A stretch of 64,000 nucleotides of DNA from JACMLD01 sp044227095 (GTDB taxonomy: Bacteria > Bacteroidota > Bacteroidia > Chitinophagales > Chitinophagaceae): assembly GCA_044227095.1 (NCBI GenBank), contig JBGAFV010000001.1, positions 4,898,001 to 4,962,000 on the forward strand. The letters are read 5' to 3'. Below, one piece after another: positions 9,411-18,230 of this stretch. Numbering within the stretch: the stretch's first letter is position 1; the number at the start of each line of letters is the position of its first letter. Both the position numbers and the translations under genes were made by a program. The notes under the pieces are model-generated. The model made no database searches. It was not told the DNA's origin and worked only from the letters and a program-made list of their open reading frames with translations.

Positions 9411-9631
9411 AGGTTGCTATTCGGGCCACAATTACGGACTCTGCGATTGTTTTATTGTAAAATGCTGCCTGCATTACTGCCAATTTACTGTTAACATCGG
9501 CTTATCTTATCTTGATTATACAACCTGCCTATAACGCCAATGGACAATTGATTTGCTTTTGGAGAAACCAGGGATTTAAGCAGCTTGCATCCATCGCACA
9601 CAAAAATAATCCTGTCATTCCCGCTCCACAT
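9382..9631 (-). pseudogene. First gene of the decaying operon, single-base frameshift
   Basis: Starting at an ATG at 9631, the - strand reads MWSGNDRIIFVCDGCKLL... and on to LYNQDKI, then stops early. A frame shifted by one base continues ADVNSKLAVMQAAFYNKTIA... to ...YAKSILYNR and a stop at 9382. The total of 250 bases is one more than 83 codons, consistent with a single inserted base near 9500-9512 and not in a homopolymer. Its end overlaps the start of the next pseudogene by about 29 bases, the same overlapping style as the rest of this cluster. It lies divergent from the PadR gene. Function unknown. Confidence 0.55.
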
Positions 9632-9666
9632 CAATAATTTACCTACATTTAGGAAAATATTATTTC

Positions 9667-10011
9667 ATGAAACAATACCAGTTGGGCGAATTTGAGGAAA
9701 TCGTACTGCTTACAGTTGGTATTTTGGATAAGGACGCTTACTCCGTTGCTATCAAAACAGAAATTGAAAACCGGTTATCCCGTGGCGTTAGTATCGGCGC
9801 TTTGCATACGGCACTGCTTCGCCTGGAGAACAAAGGTTACCTGCGTTCATTTAATGGCGACGCAACCCAGGAACGGGCAGGCAGGCCAAAAAAATATTTT
9901 GAAATCACCGCTCATGGCAGGGCGGCAATGGCGTACAGCAAAGACACACGTGATAGTCTCTGGCTTGCGTTACCAAAAAATATTAGTGGTTTAAAAAAAC
10001 GCGGCATATGA
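9667..10011 (+). CDS. PadR-family transcriptional regulator
   Basis: 114 residues forming the compact winged-helix PadR fold: helix FEEIVLLTVGILDKDAYSVA, then SIGALHTALLRLENKGYLRS as recognition helix and wing entry, and the GRPKKYFEITAHGR motif of the wing. PadR proteins repress neighbouring membrane-transport genes in response to small ligands or cell-envelope stress. Its stop overlaps the start of the permease gene (ATGA at 10008-10011), so the two are translationally coupled. This PadR plus FtsX-permease pairing is common in Bacteroidota. The regulator probably controls the permease and itself; no operator could be assigned. Confidence 0.9.
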   Translation: MKQYQLGEFEEIVLLTVGILDKDAYSVAIKTEIENRLSRGVSIGALHTALLRLENKGYLRSFNGDATQERAGRPKKYFEITAHGRAAMAYSKDTRDSLWLALPKNISGLKKRGI

Positions 10012-12716
10012 AAAACGCCCCTCGCCCACCGCGGCTGTTTCATCGTTTCTTTCGCTGGTATTGCAAACAGGAATTAAGAGATGCCATTGAAGGGGATTTG
10101 CTTGAGCTTTATCACCAGCGGCTGGAACAATATGGAAAGATTAAAGCCGGCTGGCGTTTTATCATAGATACGCTTACGCTTTTTCGCCCCGGTATTATAA
10201 AAGGTATTTCAAAACAGGCAAATTTAAAACCAAATCTTATGTTCAGAAACCATTTCATTATTGCATGGCGCAGCATGTTGCGCAATAAGTTTACCAGTCT
10301 TATTAATGTATCCGGACTTACCATTGCTGTTACAGCTGTGCTGTTTATTGTACTTTATATCCACGATGAAAAACAGTATGATACTTTTTTGAAAGACGCC
10401 AATCACATCTTCCAGGTGAATATGACTGTTACTGACAAAGGCATTACTTCCACAACTGGTGGTAATACTGCACCCGCTGTAACGCCAACCATGCTATCCA
10501 TGTACCCGGAAATAGAAAGTTATACCCGCATTTACAGGCCGGGCGATGTAATGGTTCGCTATGAAGAAAACAATAACCCACGTGCTTATTTTACAGAGCC
10601 GCATGTTTGGGCAGTTGATTCCAACTTCCTGGACATATTCAGTTATCCATTTGCAGAGGGTAATGCGCAAACATGTTTGCAGAAAACCGGCGACGTGGTC
10701 ATCACAGCATCTATAGCCAAAAAATATTTTGGTACCGAAAATGCAATTGGCAAAATATTATTGTTTGATACCGCCAAAAAACCATTTGTTGTAGCAGCAG
10801 TGCTGAAAGATTTACCTGCCCAATCCACTTTCCAGTTTGATATGCTTGTGCGCATTGGCGCATATGCAGAGGTTAAAAAAAGAAGCTGGAACTGGTTCTG
10901 GTTGCAGGTGAATTCATACGTAAAGCTAAATCCGCAAACAGGTGTTGATAAATCATCTATCGCAAAGCTGAACCAAAAGTTCTCCGCTATGGTAAAGGAA
11001 CATACGTTTAGTTCAAAATACGGTCAATCATACGAAGAATTTACAAAAAACGGCGGCCGGTTAGAATATAGCTTGTTCCCATTCAGCGATGTTCACCTGC
11101 ATGCATTACCGTTGGATGTAAGAGCCAGGCTGACAGGCTTAAGCGATGTAAAATACATTTATATCTTTTCCGCAATCGGCATATTCATTGTGCTGCTCGC
11201 ATGTGTTAATTTTATGAACCTCTCTACGGCGCAATCAACAGTTCGTGCCAAAGAAGTTGGTATCCGCAAAGTCCTTGGCTCTGCTAAAAAGCAACTGGTT
11301 ACGCAGTTCTTATCAGAAGCTATTTTGTATAGCGTATTGTCAACAGTAATTGCTATTATACTATCGTGCATTTTATTGCCGGCCTTTAATCTGTTATCCG
11401 GAAAATCTATTGCTTACAGTGCATTGTTTTCTGGCAACACTATGGCAGTAGCGGGTGGACTTAGTTTACTGGTGGGATTAATGGCTGGCCTCTACCCTGC
11501 TTTTTATCTTACTGCTTTCAACCCCATACAAGTGCTGAAAGGTGTGTTTGTTTTCAATAACAAAATCAGCCAGGGTTTTATTCGCAATGGCCTGGTCACT
11601 TTTCAATTTACAGTATCAATTGTATTAATCATTTGCACCCTTATTGTTTTCCAGCAACTGAAATACACAAGGGAAAAAGATATGGGGCTCGATAAAACAC
11701 ATGTTGTTGAAATTGCCAACACCGCACGCCTGGGCAATAGTGAAGAAACATTCCGGCTTGCACTCAGTAAACTATCTGGCGTTGTAGCAGCTTCACGTTC
11801 TGGCAGTATTCCTACAAAGAATAATTTTGGCGACGGTTACAATCCTGAAAGAACAGAAAACGATCAACCAATTATAAGTGACATAGGGATGTCTTCTTTT
11901 ATGGTTGATGAATATTTTATTCCTGCCCTCCAGATTAAAGTATTAAAGGGCCGTAATTTTTCGCAGTCGTTTAATGATTCCGCATCTGTTATTATCAATG
12001 AAACTGCTGCTGCAAAAATTGGCTGGAAAGATCCTGTAGGAAAATACCTCAACTATCCCGGTAACGATCAAAAATTTAAAGTGGTTGGGGTTATCAAAGA
12101 TTTCAATATATCTTCATTGCACGACGTTGTTGAACCTTTTGCACTGTTCCATAATTCTTCTCATACTTACTATGTAAACTCTTCTTATGTGTCGGTACGT
12201 CTGGCAGCGGGCAATCCCACCGAGTACCTGCATGCTATTGAAAAAACCTGGCAACAGTTTGCTCCGGGCATGCCGTTCGACTATAGTTTTTTGGATGCAG
12301 AGTTTGATAACCTTTATCGCAGTGAGCAGCGCATGAGCCAATTGTTTAGTGTGATGACTTTCCTGTCATTATTTGTATCCTGTCTTGGTTTATTTGGGCT
12401 CTCGCTATTTACTGCTGCCCGGCGGCGTAAAGAAATTGGTGTGCGCAAAGTGCTGGGTGCTTCAGTACAAACTGTTGTTATTTTATTGTCGAGGGATTTT
12501 TTGAAGCTGGTAGCGCTTTCGTCCATTATCGCATTCCCTATAGCATGGCTGGCAATGCACAGCTGGCTGCAGGATTTCGCTTACAGGATTACCATCAGTT
12601 GGACAGTTTTTTTAGTGGCGGCCTTGTTAGCATTGGTAATTGCATTGCTGGTAATCAGTTTTCAATCCATCAGGGCCGCAAGGGCCAACCCGGTAAAGGC
12701 TTTGCGAACAGAATAA
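10008..12716 (+). CDS. FtsX-like ABC transporter permease with N-terminal permease-prefix domain
   Basis: 902 residues. Residues 1-75 (RFFRWYCKQELRDAIEGDLL) match the permease-prefix domain found on PadR-associated permeases. The region from about 90 (HFIIAWRSMLRNKFTSLINV) holds the first transmembrane helix and a MacB-type periplasmic domain. A FtsX transmembrane block with the AKEVGIRKVLGSAKKQLV cytoplasmic loop follows. A second periplasmic domain and a second FtsX block with RRKEIGVRKVLGASVQTVV complete the duplicated architecture. It ends ARANPVKALRTE. Such permeases work with a separate MacB-like ATPase in lipoprotein or peptide export or mechanotransmission; no ATPase is encoded nearby. 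A decayed copy of its tail lies at 14795-14873. Confidence 0.92.
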   Translation: MKNAPRPPRLFHRFFRWYCKQELRDAIEGDLLELYHQRLEQYGKIKAGWRFIIDTLTLFRPGIIKGISKQANLKPNLMFRNHFIIAWRSMLRNKFTSLINVSGLTIAVTAVLFIVLYIHDEKQYDTFLKDANHIFQVNMTVTDKGITSTTGGNTAPAVTPTMLSMYPEIESYTRIYRPGDVMVRYEENNNPRAYFTEPHVWAVDSNFLDIFSYPFAEGNAQTCLQKTGDVVITASIAKKYFGTENAIGKILLFDTAKKPFVVAAVLKDLPAQSTFQFDMLVRIGAYAEVKKRSWNWFWLQVNSYVKLNPQTGVDKSSIAKLNQKFSAMVKEHTFSSKYGQSYEEFTKNGGRLEYSLFPFSDVHLHALPLDVRARLTGLSDVKYIYIFSAIGIFIVLLACVNFMNLSTAQSTVRAKEVGIRKVLGSAKKQLVTQFLSEAILYSVLSTVIAIILSCILLPAFNLLSGKSIAYSALFSGNTMAVAGGLSLLVGLMAGLYPAFYLTAFNPIQVLKGVFVFNNKISQGFIRNGLVTFQFTVSIVLIICTLIVFQQLKYTREKDMGLDKTHVVEIANTARLGNSEETFRLALSKLSGVVAASRSGSIPTKNNFGDGYNPERTENDQPIISDIGMSSFMVDEYFIPALQIKVLKGRNFSQSFNDSASVIINETAAAKIGWKDPVGKYLNYPGNDQKFKVVGVIKDFNISSLHDVVEPFALFHNSSHTYYVNSSYVSVRLAAGNPTEYLHAIEKTWQQFAPGMPFDYSFLDAEFDNLYRSEQRMSQLFSVMTFLSLFVSCLGLFGLSLFTAARRRKEIGVRKVLGASVQTVVILLSRDFLKLVALSSIIAFPIAWLAMHSWLQDFAYRITISWTVFLVAALLALVIALLVISFQSIRAARANPVKALRTE

Positions 12717-12763
12717 TAGGATGGTAATTTATTCTGCTTAGCATGCCCCTGTATAAAAAACAA

Positions 12764-12786
12764 GAGGTTACCACAATAGTAACCTC
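12764..12786 (-). terminator. Stem-loop terminator of the methyltransferase gene
   Basis: GAGGTTAC (12764-12771), 7-base loop, GTAACCTC (12779-12786). Read on the - strand the stem is followed by a T-rich run (12755-12761 complement), as in a Rho-independent terminator. It lies between the convergent permease and methyltransferase genes and may serve both. Confidence 0.65.
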
Positions 12787-12847
12787 CTGTTAAAACAGTT
12801 TTAAACTGTTCGGGTATAAAACCAGTAATGAAGTAACTCTGCTGCGT

Positions 12848-13681
12848 TTAGCGCTTAACAATTACCTGCAAAAAAGTAGCGGGGATAGAAGTGCTGTTAC
12901 TTTCTATACTTTTGTTTTTACTATTGAACAATACTTCGAGTTCATTTTGCAATTCTGATGCTTTACCATTTTTTTCTGCCGCTTCAAATGCATTCATGGT
13001 GGGGCCATAATAGTTTTTAAATACCCTCACCAATTCTGATGCTGAATAGGGCGCATTAAACGTAAACGTTTCTCTGGAGAAGGAGATATTTTCTTTTGGT
13101 ATTCCTGCAGCAACAAAACGATCTGTTACGTGTTCTTCTACACCCCACAACATTGGGCTGATAAAACCTTCTGGTGGCGCAGGCGTATAAGCTGAGCTGA
13201 TTTTTAAAATTTGTGCTACCAGTGTTGGGTCGCCTGGTATCCAGTTGCCCATAATAATTTTACCGCCGGGTTTTGTTACACGCACCATTTCTTTGGCCAC
13301 ATCAAAAGGCTTCGGGGCAAACATGGCTCCAAAGATGCTTACAACAAGGTCGAAGGAACTATCTTTTAATTCGTACAAACCGGTGGCATCGCCTTCCTGG
13401 AAAGTGCAATTGGTAAGTCCTTCTTTTTTTGCCCTGGCATTGCCTGCTGCTACCAGGTTTGCTGCGATGTCAACACCGGTAACAGTGGCCCCAAGTTTTG
13501 CTTCCGGAATAGCTGTAGTGCCATCACCACAACCAAGATCCAGCACATTCATAGATTTGGTAATACCCCATGTAGCTACCAATGCCTGCCCGCTTTCACG
13601 CATGGTATCTGCTATCCGTGTAAAATCCCCTTTTTCCCATAATGCTTTGTTTGGATTGATTAATACATTACCCTGGTTCAT
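12848..13681 (-). CDS. Class I SAM-dependent methyltransferase
   Basis: 277 residues. Motif I is NVLDLGCGDGTTA (about residues 46-58), the acidic end of strand 2 is VTGVDIA, motif II region FDLVVSIFGAMFAP, and motif III VTKPGGKIIMGNW: a complete Rossmann-type methyltransferase of the Methyltransf_11/UbiE-like group. The substrate is not identifiable. The C-terminal third is a cap region (FNAPYSASELVRVFKNYYGP) seen in small-molecule methyltransferases. It is transcribed divergently from the AraC regulator at 13855, with about 170 bp between them, so AraC control is likely but inferred. Confidence 0.88.
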   Translation of the reverse strand: MNQGNVLINPNKALWEKGDFTRIADTMRESGQALVATWGITKSMNVLDLGCGDGTTAIPEAKLGATVTGVDIAANLVAAGNARAKKEGLTNCTFQEGDATGLYELKDSSFDLVVSIFGAMFAPKPFDVAKEMVRVTKPGGKIIMGNWIPGDPTLVAQILKISSAYTPAPPEGFISPMLWGVEEHVTDRFVAAGIPKENISFSRETFTFNAPYSASELVRVFKNYYGPTMNAFEAAEKNGKASELQNELEVLFNSKNKSIESNSTSIPATFLQVIVKR

Positions 13682-13854
13682 TTTATTAATTTTTTTTCTT
13701 AAGAAATAATTTGAAATGCAATTCTACACACGAATTTATAAGAAATGATGACTGCAGAGCCCAGTATCATGCCTAAAAAGTCCAGATTTCGGGTTTATGC
13801 ATTATTGATTAATTTTAGGGTTGCTTTATTTTTTAGCGATACATCCATCTGCAC

Positions 13855-14742
13855 ATGGTTAATTTTTATGAACAGGTTTTAACGCATCCCGAGTACTACA
13901 GGCAATTTACCTGTGGTACATCACTGATAACGGTTTTCAACTGCCCTATGGAAGCAAGGCTGATGAAAACCCGTTTTGCTGATTTGTGGACACAACACAA
14001 CTACCTCTTTTATGTAATAGACGGAAGAAAAATATGGCATACCCCAAAAGGTATTTACGATATACAAAAAGAGAGTTGTGTATTTGTAAAGAAAGGTGGC
14101 TTTATTCTTGAACAACTTGCTGATACCGGTTTTTGCGTGGTATTATTTTTTATACCCGATGAATTTATTATTGAGACGCTGCAGGCAAAATCAAATAATT
14201 TACGGCAATACTGCGAAGAATTTGACCCCGTGATGATGGTAAATTCCAGCGAAACACTGGCCGGTTTTTTTCATTCCATGTCTTCTTATTTTGCAGAAAC
14301 ACAGGAGCCGGATCCTTCGCTGCTTGAATTGAAATTTAAAGAACTAATCCTCACCATTGCCAATAACCCGCAAAATACAGAGTTGTTTTCTTATTTCTGC
14401 TCGCTGCTGCATGATGCCAAATCAACATCGCTTAAACGGGTGATGGAAGACAATTACTGTTACAATCTCACTTTGCAGCAATATGCAGAACTCAGCAACC
14501 GCAGTCTTTCTGCTTTTAAAAGAGATTTTCAAAAGTTATACAATTCAAACCCCGGCAAATGGTTGCTGGAAAAAAGATTGCTGCATGCCAGACAGCTCCT
14601 CGTTAATTTAAACAAATCTATTACTGACGCTGCATTTGAAAGTGGGTTTGAAAACAATTCGCATTTCAGCCGTTCGTTTAAAAAAAGATTTGGTGTGGCG
14701 CCGTCTGCTGTGCAGCAGAAGGCAACAACGGGTTCTGTTTAA
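13855..14742 (+). CDS. AraC-family transcriptional regulator
   Basis: 295 residues. The C-terminal 100 residues contain the double helix-turn-helix of the AraC family: LTLQQYAELSNRSLSAFKRD (first HTH) and SITDAAFESGFENNSHFSRS (second HTH with the family FKKRFG signature). The N-terminal 170 residues form a cupin-like sensing region (FKKGGFILEQLADTGFCVVL). It is divergent from the methyltransferase gene, the usual arrangement for local control. The effector is unknown. Confidence 0.88.
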   Translation: MVNFYEQVLTHPEYYRQFTCGTSLITVFNCPMEARLMKTRFADLWTQHNYLFYVIDGRKIWHTPKGIYDIQKESCVFVKKGGFILEQLADTGFCVVLFFIPDEFIIETLQAKSNNLRQYCEEFDPVMMVNSSETLAGFFHSMSSYFAETQEPDPSLLELKFKELILTIANNPQNTELFSYFCSLLHDAKSTSLKRVMEDNYCYNLTLQQYAELSNRSLSAFKRDFQKLYNSNPGKWLLEKRLLHARQLLVNLNKSITDAAFESGFENNSHFSRSFKKRFGVAPSAVQQKATTGSV

Positions 14743-14794
14743 ATTAGAGGGCAATTCAAACTAGCCGTCGTCTTACTCGGTAAAATACTAAGAA

Positions 14795-14873
14795 GTAATT
14801 GCATTGCTGGCAACCGGTTTTCAATCCATACGGCAACAAGGGCAAACCCGGTAAAGGATTTGCGAACAGAAAA
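14795..14873 (+). pseudogene. Decayed duplicate of the FtsX permease C-terminal end
   Basis: These about 79 bases are near-identical to the last 75 bases of the permease gene (12641-12714): both contain GTAATTGCATTGCTGG, TTTTCAATCCAT, CCCGGTAAAGG and TTTGCGAACAGAA in the same order. One base is missing near 14832, so the SFQSIR and NPVK parts are now in different frames, and the original stop codon is gone. It is therefore a non-functional tail of a second permease. The methyltransferase and AraC genes lie between the two copies. Confidence 0.8.
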
Positions 14874-14897
14874 ATCCACCGCATTGTATAAAATAAA

Positions 14898-14938
14898 AAA
14901 CTGAAGTAGCTAGAATAAATTTTTGACTACTTCAGTTT
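14898..14938 (-). terminator. Stem-loop terminator of the sulfatase gene
   Basis: Perfect 12-bp inverted repeat AAACTGAAGTAG (14898-14909) and CTACTTCAGTTT (14927-14938), 17-base loop. It lies 25 bp after the sulfatase stop; on the - strand the stem is followed by a T-rich stretch. Confidence 0.65.
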
Positions 14939-14963
14939 ACTAAATTTCTAAGGCAAGACCTTA

Positions 14964-16574
14964 CTAGTTACCAGGCTTCTGCAAAGATTCCAATACCCTG
15001 TCAAGGCTGAAGCTTCCAACTTTCTGGCGTTGCGGGTAATCTTTGAAAGTAGAGAGAAACTGTCCGATATACTGCTGAGCGGGAACCATCAAATAAGCAT
15101 GATCCATCAGCCAGTGGCTGTAATCATCCGCATCGTGTTCTGCCCTTTCAAAAGGATCTGCTTGTAAATCTACTACTAATGGAACACGCAATTCCGTCCA
15201 GGGACGCTGCCATACAGCAAGGCCGTGGTGCTCCTGTATCTGGAAACTTAATTTCCAGCGGCCATATCTTAGCGCAACAAGGTTTCCATCATCATTGAAA
15301 TAGAAAAACTCTTTACGTGGATCTGTAGTAGTTTCTCCTGTAAGCAATGGCATGATGTTATAACCATCTATATGCACTTTAAAATTTTTATTGCCTGCAG
15401 CATAGCCAGTTAATAATTTTTCTTTTACGTCTGGCGCACCGGCTGCGGCCAGTAATGTAGGCAACCAGTCTTCTGCAGATATAATATCATTGCTGATTTG
15501 ATTTGGTTTAATATGCCCGGGCCAGCGCACAACGCAAGGAACCCTGAAACCACCTTCCCATCCGGTTGCTTTTTCTCCCCTGAATGGCGTCATACCACCA
15601 TCAGGCCAAAACATTACTTCTGCCCCGTTGTCTGTGGAATAGATAACAATAGTGTTATCAGTTATTTTCAAATCATCAAGTTGCTTTAATAATTCACCTA
15701 CCATACCATCATGTTCTGCCATACCATCAGCATACAAACCATTACCTGTTTTGCCTTTCGACTTATCACTAAGGTGTGTCCACACATGCATGCGGGTAGC
15801 ATTGTACCAAACAAAGAAGGGCTTATCTGCTTTTACTGACTTATCAATAAACCCTTTGGCAGCAGTTAAAAATTCTCCATCAACTGTTTCCATTCTTTTT
15901 CTTGTAAGTGCGCCGGTATTTTCAATTTTTTGTGTACCATCGGCGTTTGCCCATGTATGCAAAACACCACGTGGCCCGTATTTTTTTACAAATGCAGGGT
16001 CTTTTGGATAATCTTCATTTTCTGGTTCTTCTTCTGCATTTAAGTGATAAAGATTTCCAAAGAATTCATCAAAACCATGATTGGTAGGTATCATTTCATC
16101 CAGATCACCCAAATGGTTTTTTCCAAACTGACCTGTTGCATAACCCAATGGTTTTAATAGTTCGGCAATAGTAGGATCTTCTTTCTGCAGCCCTTCTTTT
16201 GCACCGGGCAATCCCACTTTTAATAAGCCGGTACGATAAGGAGATTGTCCGCAAAGAAATGCGGCACGGCCAGCAGTACAGCTTTGCTGAGAATAATAAT
16301 CGGTAAAGCGGATGCCTTCTGCGCCAATACGGTCGATGTTAGGTGTTTTATAACCCATCATTCCCTGGTTATAAGCGCTTACATTAAACCAACCAATGTC
16401 ATCGCCAAAAATTACAAGAATATTTGGCTTTCCAGGTTTTGCTGACGTTGCAGTTGCTGCTGATGCTGGAGCTTTTGAAGTTTTTTTTGTTTTCGATTGT
16501 TGCGCATTAGTTGTAAAAGCTAAAGCTATCAGCAATAGCATGGCAACAAAAACCTGGCTGATCTTTTTTGTCAT
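14964..16574 (-). CDS. Secreted arylsulfatase-family (S1) sulfatase
   Basis: 536 residues with signal peptide ISQVFVAMLLLIALAFTTNA. The metal Asp pair is in FGDDIGW (58-59). The formylglycine motif is CTAGR (Cys99-Arg103), the C-x-A-x-R variant of the C/S-x-P/A-x-R sulfatase motif, so a cysteine-type enzyme needing a maturation enzyme is expected. The C-terminal half has STDNGAEVMFWPDGG and GEKATGWEGGFRVP, which supply further metal and sulfate ligands. It removes sulfate esters, probably from a glycan or aryl sulfate in the periplasm; the substrate is unknown. It stands alone, with its own terminator and a CCGCTC/GAGCGG leader hairpin at 16606-16626, and it is not next to glycan-uptake genes. 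Confidence 0.92.
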   Translation of the reverse strand: MTKKISQVFVAMLLLIALAFTTNAQQSKTKKTSKAPASAATATSAKPGKPNILVIFGDDIGWFNVSAYNQGMMGYKTPNIDRIGAEGIRFTDYYSQQSCTAGRAAFLCGQSPYRTGLLKVGLPGAKEGLQKEDPTIAELLKPLGYATGQFGKNHLGDLDEMIPTNHGFDEFFGNLYHLNAEEEPENEDYPKDPAFVKKYGPRGVLHTWANADGTQKIENTGALTRKRMETVDGEFLTAAKGFIDKSVKADKPFFVWYNATRMHVWTHLSDKSKGKTGNGLYADGMAEHDGMVGELLKQLDDLKITDNTIVIYSTDNGAEVMFWPDGGMTPFRGEKATGWEGGFRVPCVVRWPGHIKPNQISNDIISAEDWLPTLLAAAGAPDVKEKLLTGYAAGNKNFKVHIDGYNIMPLLTGETTTDPRKEFFYFNDDGNLVALRYGRWKLSFQIQEHHGLAVWQRPWTELRVPLVVDLQADPFERAEHDADDYSHWLMDHAYLMVPAQQYIGQFLSTFKDYPQRQKVGSFSLDRVLESLQKPGN

Positions 16575-16781
16575 AAGTTGAGTTTGGGTTAATTAAGGAG
16601 GAAATCCGCTCAAAGCTACAGAGCGGGATGCGTAAGACTGAAAATAAAAAGCAAAGCCAGAATTAATTCTACAATTCTTAATATAGAAACAAACTGAGTC
16701 CGATGAAACGTGGGTGACAAATTTTTAGATCTTGCTTTTAGTATCAGCAAAAAATGGTTACAGATTTCTACAGGATTACAA

Positions 16782-17219
16782 TTATTTTTTTTCGAACCTA
16801 ATTAAATTTTCGGGCTGAACGAACACTAAGTACTTTATCCTACGATCGTGAATTATGAAATTCAATTTTATAGGGTTAGCCAAATCTGTAGATTCGTTAA
16901 ACTGAAATAAAGAATGCGAGAATTTAATACTTAAATATACCGTGTCATTGTACAATAGAACAAATGGCTCCAAAGTTGCATTTGTTCCTTTTCCTGCTGC
17001 GGCGTAAATGTACATAGTCGAGAAAATACTTTCTTCGTTTATTTTACTCTCCAGCAGGCATTCACGATTCTCAATGCCCATACTATCGATTGCCCTGTAA
17101 AGAATATTTTTCTGGAATTCCTTTGGATGCCGAGCTTCCTCTGAAGTAATTACACTATAACTAAATTCATATTTTCTTCCACAAGAATAGAATAATAGTA
17201 TAATTAAAAGATATCGCAT
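16782..17219 (-). CDS. Small lipoprotein, unknown function
   Basis: 145 residues. The short signal MRYLLIILLFYSC ends in a lipobox-like FYSC. The mature part contains mixed beta-rich sequence (FVLLYNDTVYLSIKFSHSLF) and a C-terminal KYLVFVQPENLIRFEKK. No family is recognised. It is the first of several small - strand genes of low-GC accessory character (16.8-21 kb), some of which look like immunity proteins. It has its own 286-bp upstream region carrying the first stem-loop repeat. Confidence 0.6.
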   Translation of the reverse strand: MRYLLIILLFYSCGRKYEFSYSVITSEEARHPKEFQKNILYRAIDSMGIENRECLLESKINEESIFSTMYIYAAAGKGTNATLEPFVLLYNDTVYLSIKFSHSLFQFNESTDLANPIKLNFIIHDRRIKYLVFVQPENLIRFEKK

Positions 17220-17409
17220 TGTTATTTCTTTAACTCGAATTAAATATAAGCAGGCAAAACATCTATCAAAGATTACCTTTGAAAAGAAAGTTAAATCCTC
17301 TTATGCTTAGCGCACTTATTTCTTGTGTAAATATAGTCGCTTAAAATATAAGCAACTTCGGTTCTTGCAGATTTCTATTAAAAGAAAAAACATTAACTGC
17401 AACACCCCT

Positions 17410-17475
17410 CACTGGCGCAAGTATGCAGCCGTACCTGTGCATTGGCGTACTTGTGCCTAAAATTATAAAACCTGC
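17410..17475 (+). repeat. Dispersed stem-loop repeat, copy A
   Basis: About 66 bp. GGCGCAAGTATGC and GCGTACTTGTGCC form an imperfect 13-bp inverted repeat around an 18-base loop, followed by CTAAAATTATAAAACCTGC. Copies B (17922) and C (19574) have the same order of elements. Read on the + strand the copy also encodes TGASMQP...IGVLVPKIIKP, shared with copy B, so it may instead be a decayed coding segment. It lies between two small - strand genes. Confidence 0.8.
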
Positions 17476-17516
17476 CGCAGGCTACTATTATTTTAAGTTA
17501 CATACTTAGGTAGTTG
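17476..17516 (+). repeat. Short repeat shared with 18728-18770
   Basis: CAGGCTACTATTATTTTAAG followed by TTACATACTTAGG is nearly repeated at 18728-18770 (CAGGCTACTGTTATTATAAG, TTACATACTTAAG). Here it directly follows stem-loop copy A and runs into the 3' end of the 17506-17874 gene, so that gene's last codons lie in repeat DNA. Confidence 0.65.
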
Positions 17517-17874
17517 GGGGGATGTAGCCATTCCATAGTTTAATAGTTAAATCAAATCTATTTTGGGCGGCTTTAGATAGCTTATTTATAAAAAAATTAT
17601 ACTCGACATCTGTAGTATCATAAATACCAAGAAAAAATTCTGACATACACGCTAATACGGTATTATCATTATTATCCTTAGTATAATCTTCCATATCGTT
17701 TATCAATTTCACAAAGACATCTAACTTGATACAATTGGAATTATTTATCGCTTCTATTAAATCGATTGTTAAGAAGCTAAAGATTACGGTTGGAAGATCA
17801 TTCATTTCTGCAGTAATAACAAAATCTGGAAACCTATTCTTGACTTCTTTAATTATACCAAAATTATCCTTCAT
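17506..17874 (-). CDS. Small acidic protein, possible immunity-type protein
   Basis: 122 residues, no signal peptide, so cytoplasmic. It is helical and acidic in the middle (LINDMEDYTKDNNDNTVLAC), with a C-terminal KLWNGYIPPTT. The short soluble acidic form, the low GC content and the neighbouring Imm35-like gene are compatible with an immunity protein of a polymorphic-toxin system, but no toxin is present and I recognise no named family. It is bounded by stem-loop repeat copies A (downstream) and B (upstream). Confidence 0.6.
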   Translation of the reverse strand: MKDNFGIIKEVKNRFPDFVITAEMNDLPTVIFSFLTIDLIEAINNSNCIKLDVFVKLINDMEDYTKDNNDNTVLACMSEFFLGIYDTTDVEYNFFINKLSKAAQNRFDLTIKLWNGYIPPTT

Positions 17875-17921
17875 AAAATAATTTTAAGCAGATTTGGCTA
17901 CAACTGCTAGTTTATTAAACC

Positions 17922-17989
17922 CTACTGGCTCAAGTATGCAGCCGGGCCAGCGCATTGGCGTACTTGTGCCTAAAATTATTAAACCTGCC
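17922..17989 (+). repeat. Dispersed stem-loop repeat, copy B
   Basis: Same structure as copy A: GGCTCAAGTATGC, loop, GCGTACTTGTGCC, then CTAAAATTATTAAACCTGC. The + frame reads PTGSSMQPGQRIGVLVPKII and continues open for about another 35 codons to 18087, the longest open version of the repeat. It lies 47 bp upstream of the 17506-17874 gene. Confidence 0.8.
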
Positions 17990-18230
17990 GCTAATGCTAC
18001 TGGTTTTGATTTGTTTGTTTCTATGCGGGTATATTTGTCTGGTCCTTACGGGAAGAAAGCATATGAACAAAAGCCACAGCAAAATTGATCGGCTTGTGCA
18101 GTTGTGCTGTACGCAGACAAACAGAATAAAATCTGCGTAAACACTTAGCTTCCTGCGGAACTGTCTGGCAGATAACCTTTAACGCCAGGCTTTACAATCG
18201 CCTGCGCAGTTGCGCATTTACTATAAGAAA

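Noticed and set aside
9644..9651. TACATTTA before padR as a promoter
   Set aside because: Last base differs from TAnnTTTG and no -33 element is visible; too weak to list.
14964..16574. Sulfatase as part of a sulfated-glycan locus
   Set aside because: It has its own terminator and leader, and no glycosidase or SusCD gene is next to it.
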